From Alphaproteobacteria bacterium (GTDB lineage Bacteria; Pseudomonadota; Alphaproteobacteria; Paracaedibacterales; VGCI01), in the NCBI GenBank assembly GCA_016869075.1, contig VGEY01000013.1:1-32160 (forward strand): a stretch of 32,160 nt of DNA. Reading direction: 5' to 3'. The number at the start of each line of letters is the position of its first letter. Within the stretch, counting starts at the first letter, position 1. The position numbers were made by a program, and so were the translations under genes. This document shows positions 23,445 to 32,160 of this stretch, in pieces. The notes below the pieces were generated by a model. The model searched no databases. It saw only the letters and a program-made list of their open reading frames with translations, and was not told the origin of the DNA.

Positions 23445-25301
23445 ATGTCAGACTTAGCGCCTTTCTTGCAAACATTACGAGAACGCTTAACTCTCTCAGA
23501 AGTTATTCGCCCGCACGTCAGGTTAGCTCGAAAAGGAAGGGAACATACTGGCCTATGTCCTTTCCACAAGGAAAAAACCCCTTCTTTTACTGTAAGTGAT
23601 GAAAAAGGTTTTTACCATTGCTTTGGATGTGGGGCACATGGAGATATTTTTGATTTTGTCATGCAAAAACAAAATATGCCCTTTATAGAAGTGGTGGAAT
23701 TATTGGCGAGCTTATTGGGACTTGAGGTTCCTAAACGTAAGGTTGAGTCTTCTCCTAATATGCCTCAATCACAACCAGAAACCTCCTTATATGAAGTTAT
23801 GGAGGCGGCCTGTCGTTGGTATCAACAGCAACTTTCTCTTACCAATGGTGCAACAGCACGTACCTATTTTGAAGGACGTGGACTTCTTCCTGAAACAATA
23901 GAAAGATTCAGATTGGGCTATGCTCCTGAGAGAGGATTGCAGGAAGCTCTTCAAAAACAGGGTTATTCCTTTGAAATTATGAAAAAAGCTGGCCTCATAG
24001 GGCAATCTGAGGAAAATGAGAGCACCTATGATCGCTTTCGCAGCAGGCTTATGTTTCCCATTTGTGATGGAAAGAATCGCATTATTGCTTTCGGAGGACG
24101 CATCCTTAAAGAAGGAGAGCCAAAGTATCTGAATTCACCTGATACCCCTCTCTTTATAAAGGGAAAGACCCTTTATGCATATAATATTGCCTTACCTACT
24201 TTGCGTCAAAGTGAGGACAAGGATGCATCTTTCATAGTGGTTGAAGGATATATGGATGTTATTGCAATGCATCAAAATGGATTAAAAGCTGCAGTAGCTC
24301 CCTTGGGAACAGCCTTAACACCTGAACAAATGATGCTTTTATGGCGTGGGACTAATGAGCCTATCTTGTGTTTTGATGGAGATGCGGCTGGTAAACGTGC
24401 TGCATGGCGCGCTGCTCAGCGGGTATTAAGTATATTAAGAGTAGGCCAAACTTTAAGATTTTGTTTCTTACCCGAGGGTGAAGATCCCGATAGTTTATTG
24501 CGATCCGGGCGCATAAATGAATTGCGCCAAGTGTTTAGAAATCCTCAACCTTTAGTGAACGTATTGTGGTCCATTTTTATACAAGATCGCCTCCTATCGA
24601 CTCCTGAACAAAAAGCCATGGCTCGACGCGATCTAGGGCATTTAATGCAAGAAATAGCAGACCCTGACGTGCGCCATTTCTACCGTGAAGAGCTGAATAA
24701 TCGCCTACAAGATGTTTTTGATGTTAAAAAAAGAGACTCAGATCGACTTCGTTTAAAATTTGAGCAAAAAAAATCATTTTCTACATCAAAATCACCTTTT
24801 TCTGGGGATTCTGCAGCAGCTGCACTAAGCCTTTATAGGCCAATTCCAAATAAAAATCGTTTGGGGTATAAAATTTTACTGGCAACTTTAATAAATCATC
24901 CTACATTAATAGAGGATACCGCTGAAAGTTTGATAGGATTTGAAGATAGTTTAAATGAATATGAAGAACTTCGGCAAGTTCTCTTGTCTATTGTAGCAGA
25001 GAAGCCTACTATTTTAGCATTAGAGTTGCGTACTATATTGCAGCAAAAGGGATTTGCCCCCATTTTGGAAGAGCTGTTAACTACCCAACTTTATTTTCAT
25101 GCGCCCTTTGCAAAGGAAACAAGCACGCATGAGGAAGCCTTAGCTGGATTGAAAGAAGTATGGAGTAGTACGATAGATAAGTCCCGGTTAGATGAGGAAG
25201 AATCGATGGTAGCAACTGCGGTTGCAAGGTCTTTTGATGGATCAGACTGGGAAAAATTGAAGTATTTAAAGAACCAACGTTTTAAAAAAGACGAGAAATA
25301 A
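23445..25301 (+). CDS. dnaG: DNA primase
   Basis: A 618-aa primase making RNA primers for replication. The CHC2 zinc ribbon is at the N-terminus, with Cys38, His41, Cys59 and Cys62 (CPFH...HCFGC). The TOPRIM core has [15 protein letters not shown] near 265 and [12 protein letters not shown] near 308, and the RNAP basic region has [22 protein letters not shown]. The C-terminal helicase-binding part (from about 440) is diverged. The frame is open from an ATG at 23430, but the start at 23445 ([15 protein letters not shown]) is preferred. It fits the family N-terminus and has GAGG nine bases upstream, whereas the earlier ATG has no spaced site and lies inside ygfZ. rpoD follows after 13 bases, the classical dnaG-rpoD arrangement. 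Confidence 0.95.
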   Translation: MSDLAPFLQTLRERLTLSEVIRPHVRLARKGREHTGLCPFHKEKTPSFTVSDEKGFYHCFGCGAHGDIFDFVMQKQNMPFIEVVELLASLLGLEVPKRKVESSPNMPQSQPETSLYEVMEAACRWYQQQLSLTNGATARTYFEGRGLLPETIERFRLGYAPERGLQEALQKQGYSFEIMKKAGLIGQSEENESTYDRFRSRLMFPICDGKNRIIAFGGRILKEGEPKYLNSPDTPLFIKGKTLYAYNIALPTLRQSEDKDASFIVVEGYMDVIAMHQNGLKAAVAPLGTALTPEQMMLLWRGTNEPILCFDGDAAGKRAAWRAAQRVLSILRVGQTLRFCFLPEGEDPDSLLRSGRINELRQVFRNPQPLVNVLWSIFIQDRLLSTPEQKAMARRDLGHLMQEIADPDVRHFYREELNNRLQDVFDVKKRDSDRLRLKFEQKKSFSTSKSPFSGDSAAAALSLYRPIPNKNRLGYKILLATLINHPTLIEDTAESLIGFEDSLNEYEELRQVLLSIVAEKPTILALELRTILQQKGFAPILEELLTTQLYFHAPFAKETSTHEEALAGLKEVWSSTIDKSRLDEEESMVATAVARSFDGSDWEKLKYLKNQRFKKDEK

Positions 25302-25314
25302 AAGGAGTTACCTA

Positions 25315-27297
25315 ATGGCAAGTAAAAGCGCTCAGAAGCCAGAAAAACAAGATCATTCTTCTCAAGATGCAGGAAGAGAGGAAAACGATATTCCTTTAAT
25401 GGAGTTGAGTAAATCTAATCCTTCTTTGAAGCGATTGATAGCTCGTGGTAAAGAGCGAGGGTATATTACTTACGATGAATTAAATGAAACCTTACCCCAA
25501 AATCAATTATCATCAGATCAAATTGATGAAGCTATGACAATGATTGCAGAGATGGGTATCAGCATTGTCGACAGCGATGAAGTTGATGAAACTTTACTGG
25601 AAGTAGAACAGCCAACTCCTGAACTTGCTGATTTCGAAACAGGCTTTGAAACGGAGGAAGAAACTACTGAATCCGCGGGACGCACGGATGATCCTGTTCG
25701 TATGTATTTAAGAGAAATGGGAAATGTTGAACTTCTTTCTCGTGAAGGCGAAATCTCCATTGCAAAGCGAATTGAATTAGGTAAGGAGATGATGTTAGGA
25801 GGTTTATGCGAAAGCCCACTAACGACGCGCGCGCTTGATTCCTGGAGAGAGCAATTACAGGCTGGCACAATGATGCTGCGTGAAGTTATTGCTCTTGATA
25901 CCAATGCAAATTTTGATGAGGATGAGGAAGGCTCTGAGGACGATGATCTATTAGAAACAGAAAGTGAAAATCTTTCTGAAAATGAATCAGACGGTTCAGC
26001 AGCTGGGGCTGAACAGTCCTCTTCCGATCTTTCAACACCCCCTTTATCTATGGTTGAGCAAACCATGTACCCAAAGATTACTGATCTGATGGATCGCTAC
26101 AGCGAGGTCTATGCTAAACTATGGAATCGCCAAGAGGGCTTACTCTCAAAATCAGCAGACTCAGATAAAATAGAGTCTGATACAAGTTACCAAAAGATCA
26201 AGAAAGAACTTATAGGTTTAATGGAAGAAATTAAGCTAAATCCTCATCGTATAGAGGATTTGATGCGACAACATCAAAACATACTTCGATCTATCAGTTC
26301 GCAAGAGAGAGCTTTGGCTGGGTTTGCGGATGCTTGTTCTGTAAAGCGTGAGCAATTTTTAGAACAAATGAATAAGCCCAAAATTAATAATGCCTGGCTT
26401 ACAGGTTTGAAAAAAATAAAAGATAAGAAGTGGACTACATTTGTTGAGCGCCATGAGGTTGATTTAAAACGCTTGGTGACAAGTATTGCAGCCATTGAAG
26501 AAGAAACAGGGTTACCCTTTCGAGAGTTTCGTAGAATTGTAACCATCATTCAAAAAGGTGAACGCGAATCATCGCGCGCAAAGAAGGAAATGATTGAAGC
26601 TAACTTGCGGCTTGTTATCTCTATTGCCAAAAAATATACAAACCGTGGTTTACAGTTTTTAGATTTAATTCAAGAAGGTAACATTGGTTTAATGAAGGCT
26701 GTTGATAAATTCGAATATCGCCGTGGTTATAAATTTTCAACATATGCTACCTGGTGGATCCGACAAGCAATTACCCGTTCTATTGCTGACCAAGCACGCA
26801 CAATCCGTATTCCTGTACACATGATTGAGACCATAAATAAAATGGTACGTACCTCCCGTCAAATGATGCATGAAATTGGTCGTGAGCCAACACCTGAGGA
26901 ATTGTCAGAAAAATTAATGATGCCTCTCGAAAAAGTCCGGAAAGTTATGAAAATTGCCAAGGAACCAATCAGTCTTGAGACACCTATTGGTGATGAGGAA
27001 GATAGTCATTTAGGTGATTTCATTGAAGACAAGAATGCGCTTTTACCTATAGAAGCAGCCATTCACGCTAATTTAAGAGATACAACCACCCGCGTTTTAG
27101 CAAGTCTAACTGCGCGTGAAGAGCGTGTCTTAAGAATGCGTTTTGGTATTGGAATGAACACAGATCATACTTTAGAAGAGGTTGGTCAACAATTTGCTGT
27201 AACCCGTGAGCGTATTCGTCAGATTGAAGCCAAAGCCTTACGCAAATTAAAACATCCAAGTCGTTCTCGCAAGCTCCGCAGCTTCTTAGATACGTAA
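25315..27297 (+). CDS. rpoD: RNA polymerase primary sigma factor (sigma-70)
   Basis: A 660-aa housekeeping sigma factor. Region 1.1 occupies about 30-95 ([24 protein letters not shown]). Region 1.2 is [21 protein letters not shown] from 126. A long acidic non-conserved insertion (about 195-245) follows, as in other proteobacterial RpoD. Region 2 (about 420-500) has [57 protein letters not shown]. Region 4.2 is 618-660 with the [19 protein letters not shown] helix. AAGGAG stands seven bases before the ATG, overlapping the end of dnaG. It is full length with nothing missing. Confidence 0.97.
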   Translation: MASKSAQKPEKQDHSSQDAGREENDIPLMELSKSNPSLKRLIARGKERGYITYDELNETLPQNQLSSDQIDEAMTMIAEMGISIVDSDEVDETLLEVEQPTPELADFETGFETEEETTESAGRTDDPVRMYLREMGNVELLSREGEISIAKRIELGKEMMLGGLCESPLTTRALDSWREQLQAGTMMLREVIALDTNANFDEDEEGSEDDDLLETESENLSENESDGSAAGAEQSSSDLSTPPLSMVEQTMYPKITDLMDRYSEVYAKLWNRQEGLLSKSADSDKIESDTSYQKIKKELIGLMEEIKLNPHRIEDLMRQHQNILRSISSQERALAGFADACSVKREQFLEQMNKPKINNAWLTGLKKIKDKKWTTFVERHEVDLKRLVTSIAAIEEETGLPFREFRRIVTIIQKGERESSRAKKEMIEANLRLVISIAKKYTNRGLQFLDLIQEGNIGLMKAVDKFEYRRGYKFSTYATWWIRQAITRSIADQARTIRIPVHMIETINKMVRTSRQMMHEIGREPTPEELSEKLMMPLEKVRKVMKIAKEPISLETPIGDEEDSHLGDFIEDKNALLPIEAAIHANLRDTTTRVLASLTAREERVLRMRFGIGMNTDHTLEEVGQQFAVTRERIRQIEAKALRKLKHPSRSRKLRSFLDT

Positions 27298-27326
27298 AAA
27301 CGAGCAATAGATATAAGCCGCTGAAT

Positions 27327-27362
27327 TCCTAAAAGATTTACTTGAAGGAGTAAATCTTAGGA
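27327..27362 (+). other. Strong hairpin between rpoD and the aldolase gene
   Basis: TCCTAAAAGATTTACT (27327-27342) pairs with AGTAAATCTTAGGA (27349-27362): 14 base pairs with a two-A bulge and a 6-base loop, 30 bases after the rpoD stop. No U-run follows, so it is not a textbook terminator. It may be a Rho-assisted terminator, a processing site or a stabilising 3' structure for the dnaG-rpoD mRNA. Confidence 0.5.
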
Positions 27363-27434
27363 TGGAGCTAAAATATTATTGCGAATTTTTTACCCGGCAG
27401 TGTACTGTTATGGTGATTTAGATGGAGGATCCCC

Positions 27435-28361
27435 ATGAAAGTAACACAACGGGTTAAAAAAATTTTATCCTATTACGAAAGTGATAACCCGGGAACAAAG
27501 AATAATCTTGCACGACTTCTGACGCATGGACGTCTTGGGGGGACTGGACGCATGATTATTCTTCCTGTTGACCAGGGATTTGAACATGGACCTCGCACAT
27601 TTGTGGCAAATCCTGCTGCCTTTCATCCTCACTATCATTTTCAAATGGCTGTTGATGCAGGTCTTGCTGCCTACGCAGCCCCTTTGGGGTGGTTAGAAGC
27701 TGGTGTAGATACATTTGCTGGAATGATTCCAACAATTTTAAAAATGAACAGCAGCAATACTCTCTATGGTAAAAATAATCCCCCCGATCAAGCTGTAACT
27801 GCCACAGTGGCTGACGCTTTACGGTTAGGATGCTCTGCCATTGGTTTTACAATCTATCCAGGATCAGACGCTTCTTTGGAAATGTTTGAAGAAATTCGGG
27901 ATCTGGCTGCTGAAGCCAAAGCCTGTGGGTTGGCAGTGGTTATTTGGTCTTACGCACGGGGAGCTTCTCTTTCAAAGGCAGGAGAAACAGCAATAGATGT
28001 TATTTCTTATGGTGCTCACATGGCTGCATTATTAGGAGCACATATTATTAAGGTAAAATTACCAACGGATCATTTAGAAGGTGAAGATGCTAAAAAACTT
28101 TACCTACAACACGGCATAAAAATTAAGACACTGGAAGATAGAGTTCGTCATGTTGTTCAGTCTTGCTTTAATGGACGCAGATTGGTTATCTTTTCAGGGG
28201 GAGAAACCAAAGAAGTGGATAGCCTTTTTAAGGATGCACAAGCAATAGCAGCCGCAGGAGGGAATGGCTTAATTATTGGTCGCAATACTTTCCAACGTCC
28301 TCGAGAAGAAGCAATATCTATGCTTGATGGGTTAACACGTATTTTTAAAGAACAAAGGTGA
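27435..28361 (+). CDS. fbaB: Class I fructose-bisphosphate aldolase (FbaB/DhnA type)
   Basis: A 308-aa (beta-alpha)8 aldolase of the archaeal/FbaB type that interconverts fructose-1,6-bisphosphate with DHAP and glyceraldehyde-3-phosphate. Motifs are [12 protein letters not shown] (42-53), GFTIYPGS (137-144), [10 protein letters not shown] (167-176), and [10 protein letters not shown] with Lys206/Lys208, one of which is the Schiff-base lysine. SGGETK near 253 and [15 protein letters not shown] near 274 form the phosphate site. GGAGG lies six bases before the ATG. It is followed closely by efp (13-base gap). The related DhnA-family enzyme for other dihydroxyacetone-type substrates is a less likely alternative. 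Confidence 0.9.
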   Translation: MKVTQRVKKILSYYESDNPGTKNNLARLLTHGRLGGTGRMIILPVDQGFEHGPRTFVANPAAFHPHYHFQMAVDAGLAAYAAPLGWLEAGVDTFAGMIPTILKMNSSNTLYGKNNPPDQAVTATVADALRLGCSAIGFTIYPGSDASLEMFEEIRDLAAEAKACGLAVVIWSYARGASLSKAGETAIDVISYGAHMAALLGAHIIKVKLPTDHLEGEDAKKLYLQHGIKIKTLEDRVRHVVQSCFNGRRLVIFSGGETKEVDSLFKDAQAIAAAGGNGLIIGRNTFQRPREEAISMLDGLTRIFKEQR

Positions 28362-28374
28362 AGAAAGGGAAGTC

Positions 28375-28941
28375 ATGAAGATTAGCGGAAATGCCGTTCG
28401 GGTAGGCAATGTTATTGAGTATGAAGGTAGGCTCTGGGTTGCAGTTAAAACACAGCATACGCAGCCCGGCAAAGGGGGGGCCTATATGCAGGTGGAATTA
28501 AAAAATTTGACGGAAGGAACAAAAACAAATGTTCGTTTCAGATCTGCAGAGCAAGTTGAGCGTGTGTTTTTAGATGAGCATCCCTACCAATATCTTTATG
28601 CTGAGGGAAACGATCTTGTCTTTATGGATCAAGAAACCTTTGAACAAATTTCTTTATCTAAAGATTTTGTAGGGGAGGCGGCTGATTTTTTACAAGATGG
28701 AATGGTTGTTAACGTTTGCTCCTATGAAGGAAAACCCCTCAGCATTCATCTCCCAGACACCGTTATTTTAGAAATCACGCAAGCTGATCCAGTTGTAAAG
28801 GGACAAACAGCTTCTTCCTCTTTTAAACCAGCAGTGTTGGAAAATGGAATGCGTGTAATGGTTCCTCCACATATTGAATCAGGGATGCGTATTGTAATTA
28901 ATACAGATGACCGAAGTTATGTAGAAAGAGCTAAAGATTAA
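28375..28941 (+). CDS. efp: Translation elongation factor P
   Basis: A 188-aa protein of exactly the usual EF-P length with three beta-barrel domains. It relieves ribosome stalling at polyproline. Residues 1-63 are the KOW-like domain I with the modification loop [10 protein letters not shown]. The tip lysine is Lys33, equivalent to the beta-lysylated lysine of E. coli, so an EpmA-type modification is possible, but the modifying enzymes are not in this window. Domain III ends with [26 protein letters not shown], the EF-P C-terminal signature (G-x-x-I-x-V-x-T-x-x-x-x-Y-x-x-R). AAAGGGAAG precedes the ATG. It sits between fbaB and suhB. Confidence 0.96.
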   Translation: MKISGNAVRVGNVIEYEGRLWVAVKTQHTQPGKGGAYMQVELKNLTEGTKTNVRFRSAEQVERVFLDEHPYQYLYAEGNDLVFMDQETFEQISLSKDFVGEAADFLQDGMVVNVCSYEGKPLSIHLPDTVILEITQADPVVKGQTASSSFKPAVLENGMRVMVPPHIESGMRIVINTDDRSYVERAKD

Positions 28942-28968
28942 AGCCATAACCTTTGAAGAGAAATACTA

Positions 28969-29769
28969 ATGCTTACGGCGCGATTAACAGGAAGATCTGC
29001 CCTTTTAAATGTCATGATTTCTGCCGCAGAAAAGGCAGGAAGGGCCCTTACACGTGATTTCGGGGAAGTCGAACAACTGCAAGTCTCTCGTAAAGGCTTG
29101 GGTGATTTTGTTTCTACCGCGGATCATCGTGCAGAAAAAATTATTATTCAGGAGCTCAACAAGGCACGACCAGGATATTCTTTTCTTCTTGAAGAAACAG
29201 GATCTATTGAGGGAACAGACCCCGAACATTGCTGGATTGTAGATCCTCTTGATGGAACCCTTAATTTTCTCCATGGCATACCACAATTTTGCGTCTCGCT
29301 TGCCTTAAAAAAGAAGGATGAAATCATTGCAGGAGTTATATTTAACCCCATTTTAGACGAGCTTTATTGTTCAGAAAAAGGAAAGGGCGCTTTTTTAAAT
29401 CAACGTAGGCTGCGCGTTTCAGGACGTCGTCACTTAGATGAGGCCCTTATAACCATCGGAACCCCCTATCGTAATCAGGTTGATATCACAGCATTTAATC
29501 ATACGGATCGGTTGATTGGAAAAGTAGCTGGGATGCGCCGGTTTGGCTCTGCAGCATTGGATTTAGCGTATGTCGCTGCAGGGAAGTTTGAGGCCTCTTA
29601 TGCAACCCATTTGCAAGCTTGGGACATGGCAGCTGGTATTTTGATGGTCAAGGAATCTGGTGGATATGTTTGTGATTCCCAAGGAGGTCAAAATATTCTT
29701 GATTCAGGTAGTGTTTTGGCATCCAATGACCACCTTTTTGAACCCTTATCCAAGCTCTTAATCAGATAG
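28969..29769 (+). CDS. suhB: Inositol-1-monophosphatase family protein SuhB
   Basis: A 266-aa Mg2+-dependent phosphatase. Metal-site motifs are LLEETGS with Glu75/Glu76, WIVDPLDGTLNF with Asp92 and Asp95 (89-100), and WDMAAGILMVKESGG near 218-232. The opening RSALLNVMISAAEKAGRALTRDFGEVEQLQVSRKG is the form seen in alphaproteobacterial SuhB-like proteins next to efp. The family hydrolyses inositol phosphates; SuhB also binds the rrn antitermination complex in E. coli. It is 27 bases after efp. Its last 12 bases overlap the end of the convergent LysE-type gene, an unusually tight tail-to-tail arrangement. Confidence 0.93.
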   Translation: MLTARLTGRSALLNVMISAAEKAGRALTRDFGEVEQLQVSRKGLGDFVSTADHRAEKIIIQELNKARPGYSFLLEETGSIEGTDPEHCWIVDPLDGTLNFLHGIPQFCVSLALKKKDEIIAGVIFNPILDELYCSEKGKGAFLNQRRLRVSGRRHLDEALITIGTPYRNQVDITAFNHTDRLIGKVAGMRRFGSAALDLAYVAAGKFEASYATHLQAWDMAAGILMVKESGGYVCDSQGGQNILDSGSVLASNDHLFEPLSKLLIR

Positions 29770-30441
29770 CCTTTTCACTGGCAATATATCGTCCTGGCAA
29801 CATCCCATATTTTGTAATCCGAAAATGAGGGATAAGGCTATGAGCCACATAGTACATCCAATAATAAAATCGAGAATTTTCCAGGATAGAGGTTTTGAGA
29901 ATATGGGCTTTAAATAACGTGCACCAAACCCCAAACTGAAAAACCAACAAATAGAAGCGATAATGGCGCCTAAGGCAAAAATGGGTCGTTCAAAACTTTT
30001 ATATTGAGCTCCAACACTTCCCACCAGGATCACCGTATCCAAATAAACGTGAGGGTTGAGTAAGCTCAAAGCAAGAGTGGTTAACACAGTTTCTTTTAAA
30101 GCAGGAGGGTTGCTTTTACTGTTCTTGATGGCAAGCGATTCGGTCTTTAGTATGGATCTAAAAGAACGAAATCCATAATATAAAAGGAATGCTGCTCCTC
30201 CCCACCTCGCACCTTCTAAAAGAAGAGGGCTTGTGGTTAAGAGACGCCCAAAACCTCCAACGCCTAAGGCAATGAGAATAACGTCAATTATTGTACAAAT
30301 AAGGACAGTTACGAGAACGTGATTTTTTAAAATTCCTTGTTTTAAAACAAAAGCATTTTGAGCGCCAATGGCTATGATTAAGCCAGCGCCTGTTCCAAAT
30401 CCTTGAATGAAAGGAGTTATACAAAAAGAATCCATATGCAA
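29758..30441 (-). CDS. LysE/ArgO family amino acid exporter
   Basis: A 227-aa inner-membrane protein with about six helices. The N-terminal GAGLIIAIGAQNAFVLKQGI (about 17-36) is the LysE/ArgO signature (G-x-x-L-I-x-x-IGAQNAFVLRQG). ALSLLNPHVYLDTVILVGSVGAQ near 124-146 carries the conserved NPHVYLDT, which separates LysE/ArgO from RhtB proteins. It should export lysine, arginine or similar basic amino acids. It lies 75 bases after the pseudopilin gene and converges on suhB with a 12-base overlap. No LysR-type regulator (LysG/ArgP), a common partner, is adjacent. Confidence 0.9.
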   Translation of the reverse strand: MHMDSFCITPFIQGFGTGAGLIIAIGAQNAFVLKQGILKNHVLVTVLICTIIDVILIALGVGGFGRLLTTSPLLLEGARWGGAAFLLYYGFRSFRSILKTESLAIKNSKSNPPALKETVLTTLALSLLNPHVYLDTVILVGSVGAQYKSFERPIFALGAIIASICWFFSLGFGARYLKPIFSKPLSWKILDFIIGCTMWLIALSLIFGLQNMGCCQDDILPVKRLSD

Positions 30442-30516
30442 GGTTTCATTTCTAAATACTGATTATTTATAAGGCGATTTCGTGAATCTCACAAGTTGGT
30501 ATGTCGGTTTAATAGA

Positions 30517-31296
30517 TTAATAAGTGTTTTTTGGAAGTGTGTCCCTTTGAGACGGAAATTGGGGAGGCTGAAAAATATTTTTAGAAGGTTGGGGCACATC
30601 AACCAGAGAGGGACAAGGCGCATGGCCATAAAGGGCCAGAAGATTTTTTGATGTTATCCACAAGACTTTATGGGAAAAAGGGTTGTTAGGATTTGTGCTA
30701 AGGGGGCGGTCAATAATTTCATTTTCAGATGTTGCATTTTGATGTTCATCTGAACTTTGTGTAGGTACAGACAAAGGATTTGGATAAGCTCCCCTGCCCT
30801 GCGGTCCATGACTTATTAGAACCAAGGCAACATTAGTTTGTAGTCCTTTAATATTTAAGGAATTTAAATGGGTATGCTTTTCACACAACCGTAGGGGGGT
30901 TGGATATATACTACTTGGTATCTGAGCGGTCAATTGAGGGGTGACTGCATAGTAATCATCTACCACATAAGTAAACCATCGCTGATACCCATCCTTAGCA
31001 ATAGCCTCTGGAAGCCCGAGGTCGTGGTAAGGAATAATGCCTCGACGGCGCTTCATTTCTGTGTCTTGGATGCCGCGAGAGCTATGAGGTGAAGCTGCAT
31101 AAGGTAAAATTTTATTTTGAAGTGCATAACTGGCGAGAGCATAAAGGATCTTTTCTTGATTTTGTGTTGTTATGGTGGCTTTTTGCCAATCAAGCATTCC
31201 CTTCAAAGCTGGCAAGGTCATGCCAGCGACAAGACCTATAATAATGAGCACAAAAGCCATCTCTATTAGGGAAAATCCTGAGAATTTTGCATTCAT
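30517..31296 (-). CDS. Pseudopilin-like protein with prepilin cleavage motif
   Basis: A 259-aa protein with a textbook prepilin leader: MNAKFSG then FSLIEMAFVLIIIGLVAGM. Cleavage would fall after Gly7, leaving Phe1 and Glu5 of the mature protein (Glu12 here), followed by the hydrophobic assembly helix. The C-terminal domain is not a standard GspG/H: it contains LISHGPQGRGAYPNP near 160-174 and HKVLWITSKNLL near 209-220. That combination is seen in some large minor-pilin-like proteins. It has two cysteines, Cys138 and Cys228, and a Pro/Gln-rich tail (about 229-259). It probably belongs to the same secretion or pilus machine as gspE/gspF, although about 21 kb away. A prepilin peptidase is not in the window. 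Confidence 0.75.
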   Translation of the reverse strand: MNAKFSGFSLIEMAFVLIIIGLVAGMTLPALKGMLDWQKATITTQNQEKILYALASYALQNKILPYAASPHSSRGIQDTEMKRRRGIIPYHDLGLPEAIAKDGYQRWFTYVVDDYYAVTPQLTAQIPSSIYPTPLRLCEKHTHLNSLNIKGLQTNVALVLISHGPQGRGAYPNPLSVPTQSSDEHQNATSENEIIDRPLSTNPNNPFSHKVLWITSKNLLALYGHAPCPSLVDVPQPSKNIFQPPQFPSQRDTLPKNTY

Positions 31297-31363
31297 ATCT
31301 TTATGCCCCTCTTATGGTACCTTCGTGGTAGCACAACTTTAAGCTGCAAGCAAAGAGGTTGTT

Positions 31364-32023
31364 TTAAGGCCAAAGGGCTTTTCCAAGACGTATCCAGGTA
31401 GCGCCATGTGCAATAGCTGTTGGGTAATCCCTACTCATTCCCATGCTGAGATCATGGAGGCCATGTTGATGTGCAAGTTCAGATAAAAGCTGAAAATGAG
31501 GTTCAGGACTCTCTTTAAGCGGTGGTATGCACATGAGCCCGGTAAGAGGTAAACAATGGGTCTTACATAAGTCTACTAAGCTCGCAAGATCCTCAACATG
31601 TACACCGCTCTTTTGGGGTTCGCGTCCAGTATTAACCTGAATCAGTAGCTTCTCTGTTTTATGGGATAATTGAAGCCACTCTTTTGCTATAGAAAGCACA
31701 AGGTGTGGCCTATCGATTGTTTCAATAACATCAAATAAACTAAGTGCCTGCTTGATTTTATTTCTTTGCAAAGGACCAATAAGATGAAGGCGCACGTTAG
31801 GATAACTTTGGCGCAAAAAAAACCATTTTTGGGTGGCTTCTTGGACTCGATTTTCGCCAAACAATCGATGTCCTGCCTCGATAAGTGGTAAGATATTTTC
31901 AATAGGTTTATTTTTGCTGACTGCTAAAATAGAAACAGAGTCAGGTGTTCGTCCTACTGACAAACAAATTTTCTCTATTGTTTTTTGAGTGTGCTCTAAA
32001 AGATTATTTTTTTCGGAATGCAT
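31364..32023 (-). CDS. yggS: YggS-family PLP-binding protein (PLPBP)
   Basis: A 219-aa single-domain PLP-binding protein of the alanine racemase fold, involved in PLP homeostasis. SILAVSKNKP at 31-40 contains the PLP lysine Lys37. FGENRVQEATQKW, HLIGPLQRNK, VNTGREPQKSGV, LTGLMCIPP and LSMGMSRDYPTAIAHGATWIRLGKAL follow in canonical order. The protein ends ALWP instead of the usual ALFG. The frame is open back to an ATG at 32062, but 32023 (MHSEKNNLLE) fits the family start; neither has a good ribosome site. The preferred start still overlaps the upstream gene by 20 bases, so the two are probably coupled. Confidence 0.9.
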   Translation of the reverse strand: MHSEKNNLLEHTQKTIEKICLSVGRTPDSVSILAVSKNKPIENILPLIEAGHRLFGENRVQEATQKWFFLRQSYPNVRLHLIGPLQRNKIKQALSLFDVIETIDRPHLVLSIAKEWLQLSHKTEKLLIQVNTGREPQKSGVHVEDLASLVDLCKTHCLPLTGLMCIPPLKESPEPHFQLLSELAHQHGLHDLSMGMSRDYPTAIAHGATWIRLGKALWP

Positions 32024-32160
32024 CCAACACAACAATATTGGAGCCATTTTGGCTATCTTCATGTAAAGAGGCTTGCGAACTTACTTTTGTTTTTGCCTTG
32101 CCCTTTTGTTTGGGGCGCACAGGAAATTTTTCTGTGATAACTTTTTCATGAATGGTGGGA
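32004..32160 (-). CDS. Unidentified protein, C-terminal end (partial)
   Basis: An open frame enters from the right edge on the minus strand and ends in TAA at 32004-32006. The 51 visible residues start PTIHEKVITEKFPVRPKQ, pass through a Lys-rich, low-complexity stretch (KGKAKTKVSSQ), and end NIVVLDAFRKK. The pattern looks like the flexible tail of a cytoplasmic protein. It overlaps the preferred yggS start by 20 bases. I do not recognise the family; the rest of the gene lies outside the window. Confidence 0.6.
   Translation of the reverse strand, partial: PTIHEKVITEKFPVRPKQKGKAKTKVSSQASLHEDSQNGSNIVVLDAFRKK

Noticed and set aside
25518..26066. 182-codon open frame antisense to rpoD
   Set aside because: It lies wholly opposite the acidic, Ser/Glu-rich part of rpoD, is itself Ser-rich low complexity, and has no family features. 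It is the mirror of rpoD codon use.
27362..27421. 19-codon ORF between rpoD and fbaB as a leader peptide
   Set aside because: No spaced ribosome site and no amino acid bias linked to control; too short to support.
1..32160. tRNA genes, CRISPR arrays, insertion sequences and prophage
   Set aside because: No T-arm consensus, spaced direct repeats, terminal inverted repeats with a transposase, or phage structural genes were seen anywhere in the window.

Overview
The window is AT-rich, gene-dense bacterial DNA and reads as chromosome of an alphaproteobacterium. The evidence is a 5-aminolevulinate synthase (C4 haem route), adjacent tsaE and an AmgK-type sugar kinase, a YacG zinc protein and an efp-suhB pair. 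The low GC, the type II secretion (T2SS) genes and a secreted protein ending in KDEL suggest a host-associated lineage such as Holosporales; that placement is inference, not a phylogeny. I see no tRNA, rRNA, insertion sequence, phage gene or CRISPR array.

Layout. 1-813 (+): end of cysS and a TrmJ-type methyltransferase. 830-2241 (-): YmdB-like phosphodiesterase and 5-formyl-THF cyclo-ligase. 2242-2898: an extremely AT-rich gap and a tiny Tyr/His-rich lipoprotein. 2987-4177 (-): a CPA1 antiporter. 4378-9330 (-): a compact gspE-gspF-gspL-like-gspM-like-gspB/C-like operon of a T2SS/type IV pilus-type machine. 9443-14209 (-): tsaE, amgK, yacG (56 aa, easily missed), a Bcr/CflA exporter and uup. 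14290-16987 (-): a three-gene ABC importer (TrpXYZ-like) preceded by a possible 39-codon upstream ORF. 17158-18369 (-): hemA, divergent from xseA (18466-19857, +). 20012-21283 (+): the most unusual gene, a 423-aa exported protein. 21374-29769 (+): a glycosyltransferase, YgfZ-like protein, dnaG, rpoD, class I aldolase, efp and suhB. 29758-32160 (-): LysE/ArgO exporter, a pseudopilin-like protein, YggS and the end of an unidentified gene.

Most genes are housekeeping. The accessory interest lies in the T2SS-like operon with its separate pseudopilin, and in the 423-aa protein. That protein has an N-terminal signal peptide, a second signal-peptide-like segment in mid-protein, two cysteine-rich repeats with identical 26-residue cysteine spacing that resemble cyanovirin-N homology (CVNH) half-domains, and a C-terminal KDEL, the eukaryotic ER-retrieval signal. 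A periplasmic disulfide protein is the kind of substrate a T2SS exports, and cholera toxin is a known T2SS substrate carrying KDEL. A host-directed, ER-seeking effector is therefore a reasonable but untested hypothesis.
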